From the NCBI GenBank assembly GCA_017551505.1, contig JAFZLL010000038.1, forward strand, positions 1 through 33,442: DNA of 33,442 nucleotides, given 5' to 3'. The stretch's first letter is position 1. Each line of letters opens with the position of its first letter. The translations under genes were made by a program, and so were the position numbers. The DNA is from Eubacteriaceae bacterium. GTDB lineage: Bacteria > Bacillota > Clostridia > Eubacteriales > Anaerofustaceae. Positions 1 to 8,065 of the stretch are shown one piece after another. The notes under the pieces were generated by a model that ran no database searches, had not been told where the DNA came from, and was given only the letters and a program-made list of their open reading frames with translations.

Positions 1-1767
1 CCGGTTTCCGTCAGGGGGCAATTCTCCATGACGGATGAAGAAGAGGAGAGTTTCGTTTCCGGGCTCTTCTCGGAATTCTCCGAGATCTCCCAGTGCGTCG
101 TGCTGAACACCTGCAACCGTTTCGAGCTGTATTTCGACGGCAGCGAAGAGAATATCATCCCCGTCGAGAAAGCCCTGTGCTCCTTCAAAAGCGCTGATGA
201 GAAGGCCGTGAGGGAAAACAGCTTCACCTACAGCGGCGAAGACGCGATAACGCAGCTGATCACGCTCGCCTGCGGGATGGATTCGATGGTCCTGGGCGAG
301 GACGAGATACTTCGCCAGATAAAGGAAGCCTACGCAAAAGCGCACGACAAAGGCCGTACCGGTTTTGAATTCAATACGATCTTCAAAATGGCCATAACCG
401 CCGCCAAGGAGATAAAGACGCTCACGGGGCTGTCAATGACGCCGGTCTCGATAGGGACCCTGGCCGCCGCCGAAGCCGCCCGCTTTGGAACGGAAGGGAC
501 CGAGGTGAATGTACTGATAATGGGCATCACCGGAAAGATCGGCCTGATCACGGCGAAGAACGCCCTGGCACATGGAGGCATCCGGCTTACCGGTACGACG
601 AGGGCGAAGGATCTGAAGAGCCTGGACGTGGACGGCACACAGGTGCCGCTCTATCCCTTCGACGAGCGGTATTCCCTCTTTGACGGGGCGGATGTCATCA
701 TTTCCGCTACGAATTACGAAGGCCATACGGTCAGCAGGGACGAATTCGCAGCCTGCCTGAAGACAAAAAAGAACAGGCTGTTCATAGACCTGGCCGTTCC
801 CGCGGATATAGACCCGGCGCTCAGGGATGAAGAGGGATGCACGCTGCACGATATCGACTACTTCACTACCCTGGCCGAGGAAAACAACGAACTGAAAAAA
901 CAGAAAGCCGACCAGGCTGCCGAGAACGCCCGCATCTGGGAACAGAACATCATGAAGGAGCTGCGCATAAGGGAGGCCATCGACCTGATCCCCCGCTTCA
1001 AAAAGGTGATCAGCCAGGGCGACGCGGGCAAATTCATATATGACCTCAGGAAAAATACCACATTCTCGCAGATGCAGGATGTGGTGGAATACATCAAACA
1101 ATTCATCGACATAAACGAGGAGAAAATGAACCAGAAGAACTCTAGAGCATATTTCCCGCTCTACATAAAGGCGGAAAACATGAAGGTACTCATAGTCGGA
1201 GGAGGAAGCACGGCAACGCGCAAGGTCCGTTCCCTGTCCGATTATAAAGCCGACGTTACGGTCATCTGCGAGAATCCGTCCGACGAGCTGACAGCTCTGG
1301 AAGCATCCGGGAAGATAAAGGTAATCAACAGGGACTTCGAGATGTCGGATATCGATACGGGATATTTTTTGGTCGTAGCGGCTACCAACGATACGCCCCT
1401 CAACGCGGCCATCGCCGAAAGATGCTCCGATCTCGGCATCCTGACCGACATAGTCGATGACCCGCAGCTCTGCACTGCGCTGTTCCCTTCCATCGTGAAG
1501 TCGGGAGACGTCACGGCAGCCATCTCCACCAACGGAAAGAGCCCCGTGATAGCCAAATACCTCAAGAGCAAGGTCAGGGAGGCGCTTCCCGAAAATATCT
1601 CCGCAGTCAACGAGAGGATGAATTCCTTCCGGATCTACCTTAAGAGCAAGGTCAGCGACGTTGCCAGGCGCGGGGTGATCAACAACCAGATCCTCGCCAT
1701 GATCCTGGAGGACAACGCCGATGACGACCAGATAAAGCAGTTCATCGAAAAGGCCGCGAGGGAATGA
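1..1767 (+). CDS. hemA: Glutamyl-tRNA reductase fused to precorrin-2 dehydrogenase (5' partial)
   Basis: This two-domain enzyme does the first committed step of tetrapyrrole synthesis (glutamyl-tRNA to glutamate-1-semialdehyde, NADPH-dependent) and carries a siroheme-branch dehydrogenase at its C-terminus. The reading frame is open to base 1, and the codons before the ATG at 28 read PVSVRGQFSM, which matches the conserved HemA N-terminus (APVEIRE...), so the true start lies upstream of the window. The catalytic Cys is in NTCNR (codon 112-114), followed by GMDSMVLGEDEIL and a Rossmann loop GITGKIG that differs from the usual GxGxxG. The dimerisation region after about base 880 is shorter than normal. 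From about 1150 the protein is a CysG-N/Met8/SirC-type domain with IVGGGSTATRKV, TDIVDDPQLC and AAISTNGKSP. Whether it also inserts iron is not clear from sequence. The fused arrangement is known from clostridial hem clusters such as that of Clostridium josui. hemC starts one base after the stop. Confidence 0.93.
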   Translation, partial: PVSVRGQFSMTDEEEESFVSGLFSEFSEISQCVVLNTCNRFELYFDGSEENIIPVEKALCSFKSADEKAVRENSFTYSGEDAITQLITLACGMDSMVLGEDEILRQIKEAYAKAHDKGRTGFEFNTIFKMAITAAKEIKTLTGLSMTPVSIGTLAAAEAARFGTEGTEVNVLIMGITGKIGLITAKNALAHGGIRLTGTTRAKDLKSLDVDGTQVPLYPFDERYSLFDGADVIISATNYEGHTVSRDEFAACLKTKKNRLFIDLAVPADIDPALRDEEGCTLHDIDYFTTLAEENNELKKQKADQAAENARIWEQNIMKELRIREAIDLIPRFKKVISQGDAGKFIYDLRKNTTFSQMQDVVEYIKQFIDINEEKMNQKNSRAYFPLYIKAENMKVLIVGGGSTATRKVRSLSDYKADVTVICENPSDELTALEASGKIKVINRDFEMSDIDTGYFLVVAATNDTPLNAAIAERCSDLGILTDIVDDPQLCTALFPSIVKSGDVTAAISTNGKSPVIAKYLKSKVREALPENISAVNERMNSFRIYLKSKVSDVARRGVINNQILAMILEDNADDDQIKQFIEKAARE

Positions 1768-1768
1768 T

Positions 1769-2653
1769 ATGGAGACGATAAGAGTTGGCACCAGGGGAAG
1801 CGAGCTGGCTCTCGCCCAGACGAACGAGGCGATCGAAAGGATCGAATCCGCGTTTCCCGGATACAGATGCGAGAAAGTCATCATCTCCACCACCGGAGAC
1901 AGGTTCACAGATGTTTCTCTGGACAAGCTGGGCTCCAACGGGCTCTTTACCAATGAGATAGAGCACGAGATGAGAGAAGGGAAGATCGATATCGCAGTAC
2001 ACAGCGGAAAGGACCTCCCCTCCTATACGGCCCCGCCGTTCTCGATACCCGCCGTGCTTAAAAGGTCCTACCCGACCGACTGCCTGCTCTACAGGGTCTC
2101 GGAGCTCGACATCGAAAAGAATACGGATCTTGCAGGGCTGACCATCGGCACATCGAGCTCAAGGCGGGAATACCTCGCGAAAAAGTATTATCCGTCCTGC
2201 AGGGTGGAGCTGATAAGAGGCAACATCCAGACCAGGCTCAATAAGCTCAGGGACGGGAAATACGACCTGATATTCATGGCCAAGGCAGCGATCGCGCGTT
2301 CAAAGGCCCTCGCTATGGACGGCATAGGCGTGATAGACCTTCCCGCAGAGCAGTTCGTACCCGCTGCATGCCAGGGGATCATCGCCATAGAAGCGCTGGA
2401 GACGAGCAGGTTCGTACCTGTCATGGAAAAGATAAGCGACAATCCGACGAAAGTGCTCTTCGACAGCGAACGGAAGCTGATGCGTCTTCTGAAAGCCAGC
2501 TGCCATGACGAGACCGGCGTAAATATCGCCTTTGAGGACGGCATATGCAGGATACACGCCTTCTATAAGGAGTCGGGCATAATCACGAAGACCTGCCCGC
2601 CGGACGGACTTGATGAGACTATAGAGCTTTTGGCAAAGGAGCTTCAGGAATGA
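1769..2653 (+). CDS. hemC: Porphobilinogen deaminase (hydroxymethylbilane synthase)
   Basis: Joins four porphobilinogen units into hydroxymethylbilane in the cytoplasm. The 294-residue protein is close to the family length. Diagnostic segments are RVGTRGSELALAQT at the N-terminus, IISTTGDR, the substrate loop HSGKDLPS (usually HSLKDLP), IGTSSSRRE and RGNIQTRLNKL. Cys245 in LKASCHDETG is the expected attachment point of the dipyrromethane cofactor. The ATG lies one base after the hemA stop, with GAGGG just upstream, and the last four bases overlap the next gene (ATGA), so translation is probably coupled. The Leu-to-Gly change in HSGKDLP is mild and does not remove the catalytic Asp. Confidence 0.97.
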   Translation: METIRVGTRGSELALAQTNEAIERIESAFPGYRCEKVIISTTGDRFTDVSLDKLGSNGLFTNEIEHEMREGKIDIAVHSGKDLPSYTAPPFSIPAVLKRSYPTDCLLYRVSELDIEKNTDLAGLTIGTSSSRREYLAKKYYPSCRVELIRGNIQTRLNKLRDGKYDLIFMAKAAIARSKALAMDGIGVIDLPAEQFVPAACQGIIAIEALETSRFVPVMEKISDNPTKVLFDSERKLMRLLKASCHDETGVNIAFEDGICRIHAFYKESGIITKTCPPDGLDETIELLAKELQE

Positions 2654-4158
2654 ATAAAGGATATGTCTATATCACAGGAGGCGGGCCCGGCAATCCTCTG
2701 GATGTGACGCTAAGGGCGGTAAAAGCCCTGGAAAACTGCGATGCGGTGCTGTACGACGACCTCGTATCGGCCGGACTGCTGAAATACTGCAGGCCCGGTA
2801 CAGAGGAGATATACGTAGGCAAGAGGACAGGCAGGCATTCAATGAAACAGCCGGAGATCTGCGAGCTGCTCTGCGAGAAGGCGCTGGAGGGAAAGACCGT
2901 CGTACGCTTAAAGGGCGGGGATCCCTTCGTCTTCGGGCGCGGCCCGGAGGAATGCGAAGCGCTTTCGAAGGCGGGGATACCCTACGAACTGATCCCAGGG
3001 GTCACCTCGGCGACTTCCGTGCCGATGGCGGCGGGCATACCTGTGACGTTAAGGGAAGAGAGCAGGTCCTTTTCGGTGATAACGGGGCATACGGCCTCCG
3101 GGGATGTGACGGAGCTCGAGGACTTCAAGGCCTACGCGGCGATAAACGGAACGCTCGTATTCCTTATGGGCCTCTCGTCCCTGAAGCCGATAGCCGACGC
3201 GCTGATGCATTTCGGCAAAGACGCAAACACCCCTGCGGCGGTCATTTCGAACGGCACTAAGCCCGAACAGCACGTGGTGCGCGCCGCGCTGAAGGACATA
3301 GCCCGGGCAGCTGAGCAGGATGAGCTCTGCGTTACCCCGGCGATCATCGTCGTAGGGGAAGCGGCAGGCATCGACCTGAGAAGTCCCGAAGACAGGCCTC
3401 TGAGCGGCTGTTCGGCCCTGGTCTGCGCCAGCGGGGATTTCTGCGCCAAGCTGAGCGGCATGATCGAAAAGCTTGGCGGAAGCTGCGCCGTCTCCCCGAT
3501 CCTCACCTTCAAAGACACCGATCCTGCGCCTCTCGAAGCGGCGATCGAGAACATAGGCGATTACAGCGCCATAGTCTTTACCGGCAGCAACGGGGCCAGA
3601 AGGTTCTTCGACCGCTATTTTGCAATGGGCAAGGACATAAGAGGGCTCAGCCATCTGAAAACAGCTGTCATAGGCGAAGCCACCGGAGATTTCCTTATGG
3701 AGACATATCATATAGCTGCCGACATAATGCCCGGACAGTACACCTCCGACGCCCTGGGCAAAGCGCTTACAGAAAAGCTTTCCCGCAGCGAAAGGATGCT
3801 CATCCCCAGAGCTGTCAAAGGCACCGAAGTGCTCTCTGGCATACTGAAGGAAGCAGGCATGGCCTTTGACGAGATAGCAGTCTACGATTCGGAGCCGAAT
3901 CCGGTCGACCTGACGCAGCTGAAGGGCAAAAAGGAGCTCATCTTCGCCTCTTCCGAAGGCGTCAGGTCCTTTTTCGCCGGGGACAGGCAGCAGATCGAAG
4001 ACGCGTTGAAAGATATCGACATAATCTGCATCGGCAAATTCACAGCCGAGACACTGGCCGGGTATATCGGCCGTGAAAGGATACATACGGCCCGCAAGGC
4101 TACGGCCGAGGGGATCGTGGAATACTTGACTCAAAAGTACAACGTGGAGGAACAATAA
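2650..4158 (+). CDS. cobA-hemD: Uroporphyrinogen-III C-methyltransferase / uroporphyrinogen-III synthase fusion
   Basis: A bifunctional 502-residue protein. Residues about 1-245 are an S-adenosylmethionine-dependent uroporphyrinogen-III C-methyltransferase (SUMT), shown by GPGNPLDVTLRAVKAL, YDDLVS, VRLKGGDPFVFGRG and PGVTSA. Residues about 250-495 are a divergent HemD domain with the loosely conserved segments VFTGSNGARRFF and LIFASSEGVRSFF. Together they close hydroxymethylbilane to uroporphyrinogen III and methylate it to precorrin-2, the substrate of the dehydrogenase domain fused to HemA in the same operon. The order methyltransferase then synthase is the usual one in clostridial fusions. 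The start overlaps the hemC stop (ATGA) and the stop abuts the hemB ATG. The product points toward siroheme or cobalamin rather than protoheme through hemE, which is absent here. Confidence 0.95.
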   Translation: MNKGYVYITGGGPGNPLDVTLRAVKALENCDAVLYDDLVSAGLLKYCRPGTEEIYVGKRTGRHSMKQPEICELLCEKALEGKTVVRLKGGDPFVFGRGPEECEALSKAGIPYELIPGVTSATSVPMAAGIPVTLREESRSFSVITGHTASGDVTELEDFKAYAAINGTLVFLMGLSSLKPIADALMHFGKDANTPAAVISNGTKPEQHVVRAALKDIARAAEQDELCVTPAIIVVGEAAGIDLRSPEDRPLSGCSALVCASGDFCAKLSGMIEKLGGSCAVSPILTFKDTDPAPLEAAIENIGDYSAIVFTGSNGARRFFDRYFAMGKDIRGLSHLKTAVIGEATGDFLMETYHIAADIMPGQYTSDALGKALTEKLSRSERMLIPRAVKGTEVLSGILKEAGMAFDEIAVYDSEPNPVDLTQLKGKKELIFASSEGVRSFFAGDRQQIEDALKDIDIICIGKFTAETLAGYIGRERIHTARKATAEGIVEYLTQKYNVEEQ

Positions 4159-5124
4159 ATGAGAAACAGATTCAGAAGACTGAGAGGGACACAGGCTGTC
4201 CGTGATCTGGTCGCGGAGACAGTCGTCACGAAGAAGGACCTTATCTATCCTATGTTCGTCATCGAGGGGGACGGGATAAAGGAGCCAATTCCTTCAATGC
4301 CCGGAGTATTCAGGTATTCGATAGACAACCTGGACGAGATAATGGAACAGGTCAAGGCCAGCGGCATATCCGGCATCCTTCTCTTCGGTGTGCCCGCACA
4401 TAAGGACGAGGTGGGCAGCGAAGCCTATAATCCCGACGGGATTGTCCAGAAGGCTATAAGGTATATCAAGGAAAAGTATCCCGAACTCATCGTCATCGCG
4501 GATATCTGCCTGTGCGAATACACCGACCACGGACACTGCGGAGTGCTTAACGGACATGAGATACTCAACGATGAGACGCTCCCACTTCTGGCCAGGATGG
4601 CGCTCACCTGCGTTCAGGCGGGAGCGGACATGGTCGCCCCTTCAGACATGATGGACGGGGACGTGGAAGCGATACGCGACCTTCTGGATGAGAACGGCTA
4701 TGCCAATACCCCGATCATGGGCTACAGCGCAAAATATGCATCCGGATATTATTCGCCCTTCAGGGACGCCGCTGGGTCCGCGCCGAGCTTCGGCGACAGG
4801 AAGAGCTACCAGATGGATATAAGAAACGGCAAGGAAGGCATCAGGGAACTGGAAAACGACGTGGATATGGGTGCTGACATACTGATGGTCAAGCCTGGAC
4901 TGGCTTACCTCGACGTACTGAAAGAATCCTCCCTCACCTTCGACTACCCCATCGCCGTTTACAACGTGTCCGGCGAATACTCTATGGTCAAGGCAGCCGC
5001 CCAGAACGGCTGGATCGACGAGAAACGTATCGTTATGGAGAACATGATCTCCTTCAAACGAGCAGGTGCGTCGATAATCATCACCTACCACGCTCTAGAC
5101 GTGGCCAAGTGGCTGGACGAATAA
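4159..5124 (+). CDS. hemB: Delta-aminolevulinic acid dehydratase (porphobilinogen synthase)
   Basis: Condenses two 5-aminolevulinate molecules into porphobilinogen. The 321-residue length is normal. The zinc-type active site is complete, with Cys117, Cys119 and Cys127 in DICLCEYTDHGHCG. The two substrate-binding lysines are Lys192 in GYSAKYAS and Lys245 in LMVKPGLAY. It is therefore the Cys-rich zinc-dependent class rather than the Asp-rich magnesium class. The ATG follows the cobA-hemD stop with no gap, and GGAGG about 8 bases upstream lies inside the previous gene. hemL follows after 9 bases. Confidence 0.98.
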   Translation: MRNRFRRLRGTQAVRDLVAETVVTKKDLIYPMFVIEGDGIKEPIPSMPGVFRYSIDNLDEIMEQVKASGISGILLFGVPAHKDEVGSEAYNPDGIVQKAIRYIKEKYPELIVIADICLCEYTDHGHCGVLNGHEILNDETLPLLARMALTCVQAGADMVAPSDMMDGDVEAIRDLLDENGYANTPIMGYSAKYASGYYSPFRDAAGSAPSFGDRKSYQMDIRNGKEGIRELENDVDMGADILMVKPGLAYLDVLKESSLTFDYPIAVYNVSGEYSMVKAAAQNGWIDEKRIVMENMISFKRAGASIIITYHALDVAKWLDE

Positions 5125-5133
5125 GGAGACGCT

Positions 5134-6402
5134 ATGATACATACTGAATCGGAAGCACTGTACAAGGAAGCCTGTAAGATGATGCCCGGCGGGGTCAACT
5201 CCCCCGTCAGGGCTTTCAAAAACGTCGGCACGACTCCCGTATTCATCGACCATGCCAAGGGAGATAAGATCTACGACGTGGACGGCAACGAATATATCGA
5301 TTACGTGTGCTCCTGGGGTCCGAACATCCTGGGTGCGGCGAGGGACGAGGTGATAAACGCGGTCAAAGCCGCCTGCGAGAGAGGGCTGACATACGGCGCT
5401 CCTACCAAGAAAGAGAGCGAGCTGGCCAAGCTGGTCATCAAGGCGACCGGATTCGTCGAGGTGCTCCGCCTCGTCAACAGCGGAACGGAAGCCGTAATGA
5501 GCGCCATCAGGGCGGCAAGAGGCTATACGGGCCGCGACCTCGTGCTAAAATTCAACGGCTGCTACCACGGACACTCCGACGGGATGCTGGTAAAGGCCGG
5601 ATCCGGGCTGCTGACGAACGCGGAACCCGACAGCGCGGGCGTTCCCAAAGCATATTCCGACTGCACCCTGGTTTGCGAATACAACTCTCTGGAAGAGGTC
5701 AGCGGGATCTTCGAGAAATACGGGGAGAATATCGCATGCATTATCGTGGAGCCCGTAGCCGCAAATATGGGTGTCGTCCCGCCGAAACCGGGCTATCTTC
5801 AGGGCCTGAAGGACATCTGCGAAAAGTACGGCGCGCTGCTCATATTCGACGAGGTGATCACGGGATTCCGTCTCGCCCCGGGAGGAGCCGCAGAATACTA
5901 CGGGGTGACGCCTGACCTCGTCACCTACGGCAAGATCGTAGGCGGAGGCATGCCTCTGGCGGTCTACGGAGGACGCGAGGAGATCATGAGAAAGGTCTCT
6001 CCGGACGGCTCTGTCTATCAGGCGGGCACTCTTTCGGGAAACCCCATCGCAGTCACTGCAGGCATTGAGACACTCAAGATACTGACCGAGAATCCCGATA
6101 TCTACACTGAGATCGACAGAAAGACCGGAGTGCTGGAAAAAGCATACAGGGAAGCCGCTGATTTTACCGTAAACAGAGTCGGTTCGCTGATGAGCGTCTT
6201 CTTTACGACCGGAAGCGTTTACGACTACCCGACGGTGGCCAAGTCGGACACAGCCCGTTTCGCCGAGTATTTCAAATTCATGCTGGAGCACGGCATTTAC
6301 TCCGCCCCGTCGCAGTTCGAGGCAATGTTCGTCAGCTGCGCCCATACGGATGAGGATATCGAAAAGACCTGCGAAGTCGTAAGGGAGTATTTCTCAAAAT
6401 AA
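5134..6402 (+). CDS. hemL: Glutamate-1-semialdehyde 2,1-aminomutase
   Basis: A pyridoxal-phosphate enzyme that converts glutamate-1-semialdehyde, the HemA product, to 5-aminolevulinate. The 422 residues begin with the family-typical MMPGGVNSPVRAF. The cofactor lysine is Lys267 in TYGKIVGGGMP, and the PLP-ring Asp is in LLIFDEVITGFR. NSGTEAVMSAIRAAR is also typical. AAGGAG sits 5 bases before the ATG. As last gene of the operon it supplies the aminolevulinate used by HemB. A run of hairpins follows the stop codon. Confidence 0.98.
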   Translation: MIHTESEALYKEACKMMPGGVNSPVRAFKNVGTTPVFIDHAKGDKIYDVDGNEYIDYVCSWGPNILGAARDEVINAVKAACERGLTYGAPTKKESELAKLVIKATGFVEVLRLVNSGTEAVMSAIRAARGYTGRDLVLKFNGCYHGHSDGMLVKAGSGLLTNAEPDSAGVPKAYSDCTLVCEYNSLEEVSGIFEKYGENIACIIVEPVAANMGVVPPKPGYLQGLKDICEKYGALLIFDEVITGFRLAPGGAAEYYGVTPDLVTYGKIVGGGMPLAVYGGREEIMRKVSPDGSVYQAGTLSGNPIAVTAGIETLKILTENPDIYTEIDRKTGVLEKAYREAADFTVNRVGSLMSVFFTTGSVYDYPTVAKSDTARFAEYFKFMLEHGIYSAPSQFEAMFVSCAHTDEDIEKTCEVVREYFSK

Positions 6403-6531
6403 CGCTTCAGGCAAAACTGCTGTGAAGTAAGCATGCTATCAGAACGCCTGGGTCCGAATATGATCCGGGCATCTGCTAAGCAGAATTGACAAAACAATAC
6501 CGGCCTGCTGCCCATGCAACGGGCCGGTATT
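6403..6531 (+). ncRNA. Candidate structured RNA (3' end of hem operon or leader of M24 gene)
   Basis: Four inverted repeats lie in a row. The first is 6404-6409 with 6423-6428, holding an inner GCA/TGC helix at 6411-6413 and 6418-6420. The second is a 9-bp stem 6446-6454 with 6462-6470 (two G-U pairs, 7-base loop). The third is a short palindrome at 6472-6484. The fourth is a perfect 10-bp stem 6496-6505 with 6522-6531. I do not recognise a known riboswitch class. The arrangement, folded domain then terminator-like stem then gene 31 bases later, would suit a cis-regulatory leader, but it could simply be the operon's 3' untranslated region. Confidence 0.4.
6496..6531 (+). terminator. Probable terminator hairpin after hemL / before M24 gene
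   Basis: AATACCGGCC at 6496-6505 pairs perfectly with GGCCGGTATT at 6522-6531 across a 16-base loop. The downstream T content is weak (TTGACT), so as an intrinsic terminator it would be inefficient or part of an attenuator. Strand is inferred from the flanking genes, both on +. Confidence 0.55.
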
Positions 6532-6562
6532 TGACTATCCGAAAACGAAGGGATCCAATAAT

Positions 6563-7810
6563 ATGAATAATAGATATTCAGTCGACATCCTGCCTGTCAG
6601 GCGCCAGCAGGAGATAATGGACGAGATCAAGCTGAAAAGGCTCGAAACGCTGCTCCCCTCCCTTATGGATGAGACAGGGATCGAGCTATGGCTCATCCTC
6701 ACAGGCGAGCAGAACGAAGATCCGGTATACAGGAGCCTTGTCCCTAGCTCGATAATGAATGCCAGCAGGACGACCTGCCTCGCATTCGTCAAGGAGAAAG
6801 ACGGCACTTTCAACAGGTACAGCATCAACAAACCCAACGGGGCTCTCGCGCGCTTCTATAAGCAGCTCAAGTTCGACAATAACCTGCAGTGGGAATACAT
6901 TGCGGACTTTATCAGGGAGAAGGATCCGAAAACGATAGGCATCAACATATCGAAGGACAGCTCCCTGTGCTCGGGACTCTCTGCAGCATTCTATCTGCGT
7001 CTTGTGGAGGAGCTCGGGGATCTTGCCGGCAGGCTTGTGGACGCCAACGATCTGTGCGTACGGTGGATAGAGACCAGGACTGAGGAGGAACTCGCCATGT
7101 ATCCATCGATCTACAGGCTCACTACCGAGATAATGTCCAGAGCGTTCTCCAGAGAGGTCGTAACCCCGGGAGTCACCACTACCCAGGAGGTCGAATGGTG
7201 GATCATAGAGGAATGCGCCAGGCTCGGCATACCTTTAAGCTTCAGACCTGACGTCAATTTCCAGAGACCGGGCCAGAGCGGTATGGCAACCGGCACCATA
7301 AGATGCGGCGATCTGCTTCACTACGACCACGGCATAGTGTATCTGGGCCTTGCGACCGACCACCAGAGGCTCGGCTACGTGCTCAGGCCCGGAGAGACGG
7401 AAGCCCCCGCAGGCCTGACCGAGGGCTGCAGGATCGGACGCGAATTTGCCGATATGACAGGACGCGAGATGCTCTTTAACAGGACAGGCAACGAGGTCTT
7501 TTCCGCGGCTAAGCAGGCCGCCGAGAATGCGGGCATAGAAGCCACGCTCTATACTCATCCCCTGGGACCATTCGTACACTCCGCGGGACCGATCATAGGC
7601 CTTTATGACAAACAGGAATTCATCCCCGGCGCAGGCGAGAACAGGCTCAATGCCAACACCGTTTACGCGCTTGAGTACAACGTCGCATGCGATGTCCCTG
7701 AATGGGACGGCCAGAAAGTCTGGTTCTATCTAGAGGAGAGCGTGCTTTTGCGTGAAAGCGGCAGGATAGAATATCTGGGAACCGAACACGGGCAACTGAT
7801 GCTTATCTGA
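6563..7810 (+). CDS. M24-family metallopeptidase (Xaa-Pro aminopeptidase-like)
   Basis: A 415-residue protein of the creatinase/prolidase-like M24 family, expected to remove an N-terminal residue from proline-containing peptides or act as a related peptidase. Residues 1 to about 170 resemble the creatinase-type N-terminal domain. The C-terminal half is the pita-bread fold, with candidate metal ligands Asp in HYDHGIVY, Asp in LATDHQR, His in LYTHPLGP, Glu in YALEYNV and Glu in FYLEESVLL. The surroundings of these ligands differ from standard Xaa-Pro aminopeptidases (YDHG where IDFG is usual), so the exact substrate is uncertain. No signal peptide is visible, so it is probably cytoplasmic. GAAGGG lies upstream of the ATG. 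It stands alone between the hem operon and hslVU. Confidence 0.85.
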   Translation: MNNRYSVDILPVRRQQEIMDEIKLKRLETLLPSLMDETGIELWLILTGEQNEDPVYRSLVPSSIMNASRTTCLAFVKEKDGTFNRYSINKPNGALARFYKQLKFDNNLQWEYIADFIREKDPKTIGINISKDSSLCSGLSAAFYLRLVEELGDLAGRLVDANDLCVRWIETRTEEELAMYPSIYRLTTEIMSRAFSREVVTPGVTTTQEVEWWIIEECARLGIPLSFRPDVNFQRPGQSGMATGTIRCGDLLHYDHGIVYLGLATDHQRLGYVLRPGETEAPAGLTEGCRIGREFADMTGREMLFNRTGNEVFSAAKQAAENAGIEATLYTHPLGPFVHSAGPIIGLYDKQEFIPGAGENRLNANTVYALEYNVACDVPEWDGQKVWFYLEESVLLRESGRIEYLGTEHGQLMLI

Positions 7811-7876
7811 ACCTCCGTTTTTCGGAAAAATGTCCACCGCTGGACACCATCATCCATTCATGTCGATTCTTTATCG

Positions 7877-7900
7877 GGCAGGCCTGAACCTGCCTTTCTT
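7877..7900 (+). terminator. Weak terminator-like hairpin after the M24 gene
   Basis: GGCAGG at 7877-7882 pairs with CCTGCC at 7889-7894 over a 6-base loop, and TTTCTT follows. A second perfect 6-bp stem (7831-7836 with 7841-7846, loop CCGC) lies just upstream. Together they plausibly end the M24 transcript before the hslV promoter. Confidence 0.5.
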
Positions 7901-7953
7901 CATTACGTATTAAAAATCCGCCGAGATTAAAACAAGATTATCGCCTGCTTCTG

Positions 7954-7980
7954 TTGGCACTCAATTGTTGACACTGCTGA
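7954..7980. promoter_or_regulatory. CIRCE-like palindrome at the hslVU promoter (candidate HrcA site)
   Basis: The left arm TTGGCACTC (7954-7962) matches 8 of 9 bases of the CIRCE half-site TTAGCACTC. After exactly 9 bases the right arm CACTGCTGA (7972-7980) matches 6 of 9 of GAGTGCTAA. The element overlaps the -35 box at 7968-7973, where a repressor would block RNA polymerase. The match is degenerate, so HrcA control of this heat-shock protease operon is an inference. Confidence 0.4.
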
Positions 7981-7996
7981 TAACAGGATATATAAT
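7968..7996 (+). promoter_or_regulatory. Consensus sigma-A promoter of hslVU
   Basis: A perfect -35 TTGACA (7968-7973) and a perfect -10 TATAAT (7991-7996) are separated by the optimal 17 bases. Transcription should start near 8003, about 60 bases before hslV. This is the closest match to consensus among the promoters I found. Confidence 0.88.
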
Positions 7997-8065
7997 GTTT
8001 TACAGTCGCACCGTTTGTATTGAAGTATATATACTGAAGCGGTCAACGAATCAAGGAGAATGAAA

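Noticed and set aside
433-1953. A 506-codon open frame on the minus strand opposite hemA
   Set aside because: It is antisense to clear HemA/SirC and HemC coding sequence, shows no family features, and arises from the codon bias of a GC-rich gene. Long antisense frames opposite cobA-hemD (3049-4155), hemL (5545-6345) and the CDF gene (24622-25575) are rejected for the same reason.
8041-8058. Possible CtsR heptad repeat (GGTCAA...) before hslV
   Set aside because: The second heptad does not match at either usual spacing, so it is not a CtsR site.
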